Of a stretch of 64,000 nt of DNA, positions 34,283 to 42,925 are shown piece after piece (the stretch's first letter is position 1; each line of letters begins with the position of its first letter). Both the position numbers and the translations under genes were made by a program. A model generated the notes under the pieces. It did no database searches. It saw only the letters and a list, made by a program, of their open reading frames with translations, and was not told the DNA's origin. This DNA comes from Dicaeum eximium (Eukaryota > Chordata > Aves > Passeriformes > Dicaeidae): the NCBI GenBank assembly GCA_013396995.1, contig VWZP01010964.1:478345-542344 (forward strand), in the 5' to 3' direction.

Positions 34283-36907
34283 ATGGAAGGCGATTGTGAC
34301 CAGCGGGAAGGGCGATCTTCGTGGCATCACCAGCCCTGTTTGTGCTGCGGGGAAAATGCTTTCAAATTTGTGATTGCAGGATTTACTTTGCTTTCTGGTA
34401 TGTGCATAGTGCTGAGCACCCAGCGTGTCCAAACAACCCATCAGCATCTTGGAAAAAATGTCACTCATTCTCACTTAGAAAGGCACCTTGACACACAGGC
34501 CACAGCCCAGCACAGGGTTAGGAGGCACACAAAAATTGGGACTGATTGGCCCTGGTCCCAAGCTTACATAAAACATACAGGAATCATGGGATTAAATTCT
34601 AACAAAGGCTTAAATTTGTCAACAGTGGTTATGCATGGGGCAGAGGTGTACTTGGAAAATGAGTGGGGCTGGGATAGCACAAACAGACTTCCACAGCTGC
34701 TGGGAAAGGTGGGACAGCAAATAAAAGTGGGTTGCAGGGTAATTAACGGATCCACTCACCAGCGAGTAACTCAAATCTCTGTCACTGAAGTACAAACTAA
34801 GAAGAATGAGGAAAAAATCTGTGCTGTGGAGAATTTGGACTGCTGGTACAATTTTACTTTGGTCCAGCCAGTCTTTGTGGTTTGCCTCTGGGCCCACAAC
34901 AGCGTGGGGCTGTCCTTTAAATTTAAGATCAGCACCACAGCACCCTCCTTTGCTGCCATTAAGATCTCAAAGTGCCATTTTTTGGCCTGGCATACAGCCC
35001 CTTATGTTGAAATTGGCAACCAGGTAAAACTGGAAGTTAAATACTCCCAAGAAAGTGTAGCTGACCCAACGCAAATTAATGGCACCACCGTGACTGTCAC
35101 TGCCCCGAACGGCCGCAAATGGATCATTCCATTGACCTGCCTCTGTGAGAGCAAAACACTTGATAGATCTGAATTAGATACGGAGGCTTCATGGTATAAT
35201 CAGGATTATGGACGCTGCCCACACCTGATCATAACCCTCCAGGTGTGGTGTCAAGGAAACCTGAGCATAGAAATGTCCCGTGAACTTGGAGGAAAGTGGT
35301 GGATAGGAGGCCCCGAAGGATTTAAAAAAGAATTTGCCATCATGGCTGTCTTGCCCCCTTTTGTTTCCAAAATAGGTCCTTATGTAGTGAAGAAAAACCA
35401 CATCCAGGAGCTGTTGACAGGACCTGTCCGGTCACTAAAGAAGGTGGTGCTATCTCTGTCCACTGTTAATATTTCCTCTGTCAGACCACACTGTGCCCCC
35501 TTCCTGTCTACTCTGCACGCTGGCTGGCTGGCATGGCTCCATAGCCGCTCCCTCCAGGGCACCCGGGCCAGGAGAGACCTGCTGGCCACAGCGCTGGGAG
35601 GAGGAGCCGCTGGCCTGGGAGTCCTCAACAGCATGGATGCTGAGGTCTTGGCAAACAAGCTGGAGACTGTCACCTTGGGCATGCAGGGCCTCCTCAAGCC
35701 CCTGAATTCATCCCTGTCCAGCCTTGGGATGGGGCAGTGGCTTGTGTCAGAGGTGCTGCCCACCTGGGAACAAATAAGTGAGAAAGACCATCAGGTGCTG
35801 TTGCGAGCCCTGGGCATCGAACAAAGTAACGTCTCTCTCGCTCTTAGCTGCATCCAGGCCCAGATGTGGGTGCAGAGTGTCATTGCAGGTATCCTGAGGG
35901 ACGGTGACAACGGCGTCCTGCCCACTGAGATCCGAAAGATCGTGTGGGACGTGGCCACAGAGAAGGAGCGGCAGCTCCAGGCCTGGTGGAGGCTCGTCAA
36001 CTTCACCCACGACCAGGCCCTCAATGCGGTCATCGCCCACGTGCTCACTGTGGCGGAGGCTCGCATTGAAAAGGTCTACCCCATCGTGGCCCTGGGGTTG
36101 AACACCAATGGGTCTGTGGTCTACCCCCTGGACCACCGCATGTGGGCCAGGCTGTCTGATGGGAGGTGGGAGACGGTGGATTTGGAAGCCTGCATTTTGG
36201 AGAGGGGGCTGGGATTCATATGCGAAGATGACGCCCTTAAGGCGAGTGACGTGTGCTTTGACACCAAAGAAGGGGTGTGCCACTTTGAGATCAACCCCCA
36301 GAGCAGTAACAAAACCGTGTTAGTGTACGTAGGGAAAGGCTGTGTGTGCTTCAGAACGACGTGTAAATACGTGCTAATTAACGAAGCCTATAACCAGACC
36401 GTGTTTAGTGACTCAAATATGTGTGCTTGCAATGTAGCTACTATTAGAGGCTGTGATTTTGTGTATAAGCCACCTGTGCTTACTAGCCAGTTGCTAATCA
36501 GAAACTATACCTTGTATCGTAGTATAACCCCGACCCCCATCGGTATGGATTTATCACTTGTAAAAGAAATGTTAGAGCATGCAAATTTGCAGCAGCTGCT
36601 AGAAAACGCCAAGGCCGAAGCTAAAAAGATCCTAATAACGGTTCACCATGATGGTAAAGTTATAAAACAGGTAATGGAACGAATTAAGAGGGTGGGAGAA
36701 CATCACTGGTGGGAAGTTTTTTTCGGCTGGTCCCCCACGGCCACTGGCATTTTCAACGCGCTGCTGCACCCCATTGTAGTCATACTGCTGATGCAAATCT
36801 GTGTGTGCTTTGCCATGGTAGCCACTTGTTACCGCATGAGGCAGGTGAAGCTCTGCTTTGATAACCAGGTGAAAGGAGCGGGGCTGGCCAAGAGCCTCCT
36901 GAAATAG
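34283..36907 (+). CDS. env: Retroviral envelope glycoprotein, intact ORF (874 aa)
   Basis: Env mediates receptor binding and membrane fusion in retroviruses. The N-terminus has a hydrophobic signal-like segment (about residues 27-45). The surface subunit carries several N-glycosylation sites. RARR at residues 428-431 is a furin-type cleavage site. It is followed by a Gly/Ala-rich fusion-peptide-like segment (LLATALGGGAAGLGVLN) and a heptad-like region. A membrane helix lies near residues 828-850 with a tail of about 25 residues. The CX6CC motif of gammaretroviral transmembrane subunits is not seen; the Gly-rich start of the subunit is closer, in my judgement, to epsilon-like and reptile or fish elements. 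Coding capacity is complete. A membrane-fusion or syncytin-like host role is possible but not shown. Confidence 0.87.
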   Translation: MEGDCDQREGRSSWHHQPCLCCGENAFKFVIAGFTLLSGMCIVLSTQRVQTTHQHLGKNVTHSHLERHLDTQATAQHRVRRHTKIGTDWPWSQAYIKHTGIMGLNSNKGLNLSTVVMHGAEVYLENEWGWDSTNRLPQLLGKVGQQIKVGCRVINGSTHQRVTQISVTEVQTKKNEEKICAVENLDCWYNFTLVQPVFVVCLWAHNSVGLSFKFKISTTAPSFAAIKISKCHFLAWHTAPYVEIGNQVKLEVKYSQESVADPTQINGTTVTVTAPNGRKWIIPLTCLCESKTLDRSELDTEASWYNQDYGRCPHLIITLQVWCQGNLSIEMSRELGGKWWIGGPEGFKKEFAIMAVLPPFVSKIGPYVVKKNHIQELLTGPVRSLKKVVLSLSTVNISSVRPHCAPFLSTLHAGWLAWLHSRSLQGTRARRDLLATALGGGAAGLGVLNSMDAEVLANKLETVTLGMQGLLKPLNSSLSSLGMGQWLVSEVLPTWEQISEKDHQVLLRALGIEQSNVSLALSCIQAQMWVQSVIAGILRDGDNGVLPTEIRKIVWDVATEKERQLQAWWRLVNFTHDQALNAVIAHVLTVAEARIEKVYPIVALGLNTNGSVVYPLDHRMWARLSDGRWETVDLEACILERGLGFICEDDALKASDVCFDTKEGVCHFEINPQSSNKTVLVYVGKGCVCFRTTCKYVLINEAYNQTVFSDSNMCACNVATIRGCDFVYKPPVLTSQLLIRNYTLYRSITPTPIGMDLSLVKEMLEHANLQQLLENAKAEAKKILITVHHDGKVIKQVMERIKRVGEHHWWEVFFGWSPTATGIFNALLHPIVVILLMQICVCFAMVATCYRMRQVKLCFDNQVKGAGLAKSLLK

Positions 36908-37098
36908 TCAAGGGCAAGACTGGGTTGGCCTCTGTGTTTGCCACCAAGAAGATCTTTTGGCTCCGCTGTTGGCTGCAATCCAGTAGGCGTTGAGCGGTGG
37001 GGACACACGCCATGCCAGACCTTGATGAGAGGGATGGCCTTCTCTGTTACCAGAGGGCCACCCTGGAGGAGGACAGGCCAAGCAGCCTGCAGATGGCA

Positions 37099-37310
37099 CG
37101 AGTCACAGAATGGTTGAGGTTGGAAGGGACCTCTTGAGAGGTTTCATTTAGTCTGAACCCACCTGCTCAAGCAGGGTCACCTAGAGCAGATTGCCCAGGA
37201 CTGTGTTCAGCTGGGCTTTGACCACCTCCACAGATGGAGACTCCACAACTTCTCTGGGCAAACCTGTTTCATTGTTTGATCACCCTCATAGTAAAGAAGC
37301 AAAAGTTAGC
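37099..37310 (-). mobile_element. CR1 LINE fragment nested in the provirus
   Basis: The inverted CR1 3' end begins CACAGAATGGTTGAGGTTGGAAGGGACC and continues with CACCTGCTCAAGCAGGGTCA and GAGACTCCACAACTTCTCTGG. It lies between env and the 3' LTR, so it was inserted after the provirus, and it would sit in the 3' UTR of the viral transcripts. Confidence 0.88.
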
Positions 37311-37432
37311 ATAAGTAACTTGTTTTTGAACTTCCCATCCCCAAATACTAATGTTAAGAAGGTGCTCTTGTGTGATTTAAGAGTCCTTAAACCAGGGAGA
37401 TGGGGGTAAGGAAAGCCAAGGACACTGTCTTT

Positions 37433-37451
37433 GGAAGGAAAGAGAAGGAAA
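37433..37451 (+). other. Candidate polypurine tract
   Basis: Nineteen purines (GGAAGGAAAGAGAAGGAAA) are followed directly by TG. This is the expected arrangement at the start of a 3' LTR, where the tract primes plus-strand synthesis. Confidence 0.6.
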
Positions 37452-37753
37452 TGTAACACCTGAGCTTGGAAGAGCCCCCATTGAAGACAGCAGGGATGTG
37501 AACAGCCTCCAAGACTTGGAAACATGGTAAAAGGTGCAGAACAGAAGACCCTGTAATCACCATGGACTTTAAGGAGCTGAATCCACATGGACCTTTGCAG
37601 CACCACCCCCAGGTTCCCAAGACTCCCAGCACGTCTGGCCAGCGGATTGGTGAGATCTTGTTTTTGGAGCCTGGACATCACTCTTTACTTTGCTTTCCTT
37701 AGTTGTGCATGTACTCAATAAATCTGTCTGTTAGAGAATGGGCTGTCTGTTCA
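37452..37753 (+). repeat. 3' LTR with polyadenylation signal
   Basis: It starts TGTAACACC after the purine tract and shares collinear blocks with the 5' LTR (see that entry). AATAAA at 37717-37722 is a good polyadenylation signal. The end is placed at a CA at 37752-37753 by analogy with LTR ends, not by match. No TATA box remains. Confidence 0.65.
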
Positions 37754-37823
37754 ATCACTGCCTCTAATTCACTACCCAGGCTTGTACCTTTGGCTACACT
37801 GGGAAAGAGAAATCCTGGTTAAA

Positions 37824-37854
37824 AGAAAAAAAAAAGTTTGTTTTTTTTTTTTTT
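37824..37854. repeat. A-run/T-run inverted pair
   Basis: A run of As is followed by GTTTG and a run of Ts, which could form a short hairpin. It is low-complexity sequence. Confidence 0.7.
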
Positions 37855-40800
37855 CCTCTTTTATAAGTCGAGATCTCTCACTTGCTTTTTTGCCTGAAGC
37901 ATATTCACTCAAACACAAAGATTTCTGCCTTGGGCTACAGAATGGGGCTCTGAGCTGATGCACAAACTCCTCTCTCTCACTCTGCCCCTCCTCACCTGCC
38001 TCTGAATACAGAAAGAGCCTCAAAACACATATAGGGGGTCTCAAACAGTTTTAAAATATGGGCAATTTCAAAAATTAGATTAACCACCTCATTTCCAGTC
38101 CATGTTCAATTTAATCTCAGAGGTGCTGCACTCTCTGAGAATGGGGCAGGGGGTGGAGGGTTACACAGACAACAACCCCTTTGCAATTCAGGTTGAAACA
38201 AATAGATAAAGTCCTTTAACCCAGCAGAAACCAAGTGAAAACTGAGAAATTAATTTAAAATCCACTTTTCACAATCACCAGGCTGTGAAGTGCAAATAAG
38301 TATCATGTTGCCACAGCATAGGTGTTTTAAAGAAATGCAAAACTTTCATAAAGACACTTCCCCTTGAAAATATACATTATAACTGAGCTCATGAAAATAT
38401 AAATAAATAAATCATGGTCTAAACTCACAGAAATCCATTTTTTCCTCTCCAAGAATCACAAATAATTCTCGTTCATCCTTGGGATGGGAGTTTGAACTCT
38501 CCCTTCATCCCTTCCACCTGCTGGGAAAGGGCCATTACCTGGTCTCCTCTATGCTTTGCTGCTCCCTTCAGTTTCCCCATCACAAAGCCTCACAGAAAAC
38601 ACAAGGTTATTTTGTTCAAAGCACCTTTCTTGTTAACACCTCACATGTTTCATGAGAACTAATTTCCCAGTGAATAATTACCCTTCTATACAAAGCCTTT
38701 ATGCCTTAAACCACAGAAAATCCCCATTATCCATCCTTCAATCCCAGACATGCACCGTCCCCACAGCAGGGACTAGCCCTGGGATGATGGGATAGCCATA
38801 GGGAAAGGGGTTCCTACAGCTGCACACAGGTTTTAGCTGAGCACAGACCCCTGCACGTGCCTCCTCTGCAGCTGCACCGAGCTGCTCCCCCTGCACAGCC
38901 AGCTCCTGTCTGCACGTGGGCTGGGAAGGTTCATAAAACTATGAAGCTTCCCCCCCTTCACTGTCATTTGTTTATCACCACAAACCAAGGAGGGCTGTTT
39001 TGACAGTAGCAGCACAGTTGCTGTGGCTGTGACACACTTGGGGTTGCAGCCTGGGGCAGGACTTAAGGGTTTGTCTGCTTTTCCAAGCAGTTTCATTAGA
39101 GAAAAGACTCTACCCAAACCTGCCTGCTTTTCTCACTAAAATGGGGAACACAGCTGGATTTATTCCCTGGTCTTTTTGTCCCTGTCCTCTCTGCTTTGGG
39201 ACAGTGGGCTCTGTGCAGTCCATGTCAGCTGTGGCCTGTGGAAGCCCCCCATCCATCCACTATGCTCTCAGCTCCAACTAGGCAGATCAAAGAGGTGGTT
39301 TTTAGCTCTAGCCCAGCCTGGCTGCCTCTGTGTCAGGCTGTGAGCAGGTCACTAGCTCCACTGACCTGGCCCCATGGCAAGAATTCAGATTAAATTCTGA
39401 AAATTAGGGGTTAAGGTGCTACTGAGAAGCAGTTTTGACTCAACCTGAACAAAGTGATGTAAAAAGAAGCCTTGGTGGAACTTCAGACCTGCTGGGGTTC
39501 TCTTAAGGGTCTAAAAAAATGCCCATAAGGGGCAGAAATGTACCAAACACATAATTTGAGACAAGGTAAGTGCTGATCTCTGGATATATCTCATGAGACT
39601 GCAGTGATACTTCTCTGTTATTTCTCTCGTGTACCTGGTGTGATGGACATTTCCTGCTGCAGCAGAGGATCCTGGTGGTTTTGGAAGGTGGCCTGCAGTC
39701 ACACAGAGGTGCTACAGCAGGTCCTCCCTCACTCCATCTGAGCAGACACGGAGTCTCCATCTCCTCCAAAGCACAGATGAGTGCCTGTGTGGAGATCTCT
39801 GATCATGGCTGCAAAGGACCACCTCCAGAGCCAGCCCTGGGATAGGGAACTAAAGCTACCTTGACCCTAAACATCCCACACAGGCTCAAAGCAAATGCAG
39901 AAGGAATTTGCACCTGGGTCTTTCCCCGGCTAGGCTTGTAGCTGAGCACGTTGCTCAGAAAAAGCTCAGGCTTTGATTTGCCATCCCCAGACAGATTACA
40001 GCACTGTATTTTCAGAAGGATGTTCAGTAAAGCTTGGAGCTTTTTTGGAGGAGTTCTGCCTCTGAAGCCCTAAAGACCATCAAGGTTCATTTCAGCCCAG
40101 ATTTCTCCGTCAGAGTTGCCTCCCAAGCCCATCATCAGCATTTTAGCCACTCTCTGGTGTTAACTTTGCTTTTCAGACTTGAGGCTTGGCCATGGCTCTT
40201 TTTCTAATCTTTCCTTCTCTCTCTTCTCTCTTTCCCACCTCCAACTTTTACAACCCTTCCTGCACCAGCTGCTTTCCACCTTCCTTAGCAGCACTTTTCT
40301 TGCTTCTCAAGTGTGCCTGTCGCTCTAGATCATCCTTCAGGAGTGAGAAAGCCCCAGGGACAGTGATGAAAGGGCAGTGATATAACCTGGCTGATCACAG
40401 TTTGTTATGTATGGGCACGATGGAAGAAATGAGATTTAGGCAGAGGAATAAGGAAAAGCATCAGGACTGAGAGGCACAGTAAGGAGAATTGGTTTGAGCT
40501 AAAATGCTGGGTAGTTTATCTGGGATGTAGGACAGATTATGGTTTGTGTTGATTTTTTTCTCTTTCATAGAGTCTCAGAGAAATTCTCATATGTGCCAGC
40601 ACTCAGCATGAAGGGAGATGCTTGATTTATTCCTCACAACAGCCTCAGGAAGTGATCAGATCCACATCAGCCTGGCTGAGAAGGGTCATGAATAACTCAG
40701 CAGGGAGTTAGTTTACTCTTAGGAGTGGTGAAATGACTGAAGATGTATCCTGCAGAGGGAATTTTTGTGGGTTCACTCATCTTTTTAAAAATAAAACACA

Positions 40801-42111
40801 ATTGAAGCAAATTCCAATTTTGAGAGATACTTACTATTAATGTCACTGTTGAATTTGGCAAGGCTAACAAAAGACTATAATTAAGAATTAGGCCTTCTAC
40901 AGCATGAGACAACCAAAATTCCCTCATTTCTCCAGCTGCTCTCAGCATCTTCACCAGTGGATAGGAGTCACAGGTATCTGGAAAGAGAATAGAAAGTCAT
41001 GAAGTTACTTGAAATAGTGCAGGCTAGAAGATATGGGGGGAAGATATCTGCCTTAAAACCCCTTAAGTTATCCTTGCTCTTCATGAGCAAATGTTGCAGT
41101 AAGGCTACAAAGATGCCTGCTTGCCTCTGCTTGTCTAAGCAAATGGCATCAGAAAGTCTATAAAAATTGCTAAAAAAAGAGAAAGAAACAAAGGTTCATT
41201 TGTTTAACAGCATGCCCACCAATGAACACGACAGCACCACCACAACAGCAGTGGTATGTGTGTCCTCACTTCCTTCACACCTCATCAGAAACCTCATCTG
41301 TAACCTTAACCCAGTGAGCTGCCAGAGCAGTAAAATCACACCGAAAAGCTGTGAGATGAGCACTGGGGAGTGGATAATGCCACACGGTGAGGCAGAGGTG
41401 GACACCAGCTTGGGGAGGGCTGTCTCAGCCTCTTCTCCTTCACCAGCTGCTGCTTCTCCCTGCTGGAGTGGGGAGAAGAAAGGGCAGGCTGAGCTGGGTG
41501 TGCATCCCCCTGCTCACAGTGCAGGGGCTGGCTCTGCTGGGGCGGTGACACAACGCCTTCACCACAGATTTCTTCACTTGTTGAGCTAAGAAAAAAGAGA
41601 CTAAAAAGAGCTGCAAACAAACCAGAAGGCAGGCAGTGAGCAGCTGGCATCACCTTCTCCATCTGATTCACTGTACCCAGAATGTGCATGTATATAAGGG
41701 ATAAGGCATCACCTGAAATTGTTCTGCTTTTTCATGTCTCTGTCCATTGCCTACCAGATATTAGTAATTTCCAAGCATGTAAGGGATATTTAAATCTTAA
41801 AAAAAAGCAAAGAAAGGGGAAGAGGCTTTTTGTGTTTCCCATGCTCAAAGCACACTTGTATTTATAATTGTACAGTCAAGCTATTTTGAGGCATCACCTT
41901 CTCCATTCCTCCAGAGGGAATTTTCTGAAAGCAGAGCCACTTCCATAAAATCCCCCTCATTTTAAGGGCAGTTCTAAGGAAATTAGTCCATCTCCTTCTT
42001 TAAGCTGTGATACCCTCAGAGAGTGACATGGAATAACTGAGCAGGGAAGAGACATGCATCCCAAGAATTTTCAAAAAGTATCACAGAACTCTAAGTGCTT
42101 GAACAGACACA

Positions 42112-42138
42112 AATGCCAGCAATGCCAGCAATGCCAGC
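42112..42138. repeat. Three perfect copies of AATGCCAGC
   Basis: A short perfect 9-base tandem repeat with no associated feature. Confidence 0.9.
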
Positions 42139-42754
42139 TGCTGGCCATTGACAGACAGTCCCAAAATGCAGACTTTATTTAAATCTGATGGGATCTGACT
42201 CTGTTTTGCAGGATACAACTCTATGACAGCATGGAGCAGGGGTGGAGCTCACATGTGAAGAAACTGCTGGTGCACTCTCAAATTTGAGCACTGCACACAA
42301 CACAGGTGGAAAAGGTGCCTTCCCAAGGGGCCCTGAGGTCTCTGCATCATGAGCACCACTGACATGAGCTACAGGGCCCAGGGACCCCTGTGCATGCACA
42401 GATGTTGTTCCTGAAGGTGAGCCCAGGTGCTGCCTGAGAGAAACCCACAAAAGCTGAGCCCACAGTGCCCTGACCTGCACTTGCATGAAACCACAGCACC
42501 AAAACTTCTGTTGGCCTCTAAGAAGGGGGCAAAAGAGCAAAACCTTGCAAGCTGCTTGAGAAGTCTCACGTTTCAGGGGTGACACATCACTTTGCCCAGA
42601 CCGAGTGACTCATTTGTCCAGGCAGAAATGCAGTTTCCTGGTGTTGCAGCAATGTGGGGAGTGCAAAGCAAGAGAGGGAGCATTACTGGGGTGAAGCTGA
42701 GCAAGGCAGAGTGATTTGTTGTATTTTTTTAAGCACAGCAGTTGGCTATGCCCC

Positions 42755-42925
42755 CAGAATAAGGCATGGATCTGCTGAAGTGGGTCCAGAGGAGGCCACG
42801 AAGATGCTCAGAGGGCTGGAGCACCTCTGCTATGGAGACAGAATGAGAGAGCTGGGGATGTTCAGCTTGGAGAGGGCTCCAGAGAGACCTTCTAGCATCT
42901 TCCAGCACCTAAAGAAGCTACACAT
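42755..42925 (+). mobile_element. CR1 LINE internal fragment
   Basis: GTGGGTCCAGAGGAGGCCACG, GAGGGCTGGAGCACCTCTGC and GAGAGAGCTGGGGATGTTCAG are well-known blocks from the region just before the CR1 3' end. The fragment is truncated on both sides. Confidence 0.85.

Larger units (their letters stand above)
28351..37753 (+). mobile_element. Endogenous retrovirus with complete gag, pro-pol and env ORFs; candidate co-opted locus
   Basis: In order it holds: 5' LTR remnant, GC-rich leader, gag (28873-30570), UAG, pro-pol (to 34236), env (34283-36907), a nested CR1, a polypurine tract and a 3' LTR. The in-frame UAG between gag and pol, the single-membrane-pass Env with a furin-type site, and the C-terminal end of integrase point to the class I (gamma/epsilon-like) group. 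Several enzyme residues needed for replication are substituted while all reading frames are open. The LTRs are strongly diverged from each other. I infer an old insertion under selection. It lies between CD8B and SMYD1, on the same strand as SMYD1. Both outer borders are approximate, and no target-site duplication was identified. Confidence 0.85.
37754..42754. other. Intergenic stretch; no gene recognised
   Basis: This lies downstream of the provirus. It holds an A-run/T-run inverted pair (37824-37854), a weak exon-like open segment at 40835-40977 on the minus strand (see findings) and a 9-base triplet repeat at 42112-42138. Otherwise nothing was recognised. Confidence 0.5.

Noticed and set aside
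35380..36283. Long minus-strand open frames inside env, and similar ones inside gag and pol.
   Set aside because: They are antisense shadows of the GC-rich retroviral coding sequence and have no domain of their own.
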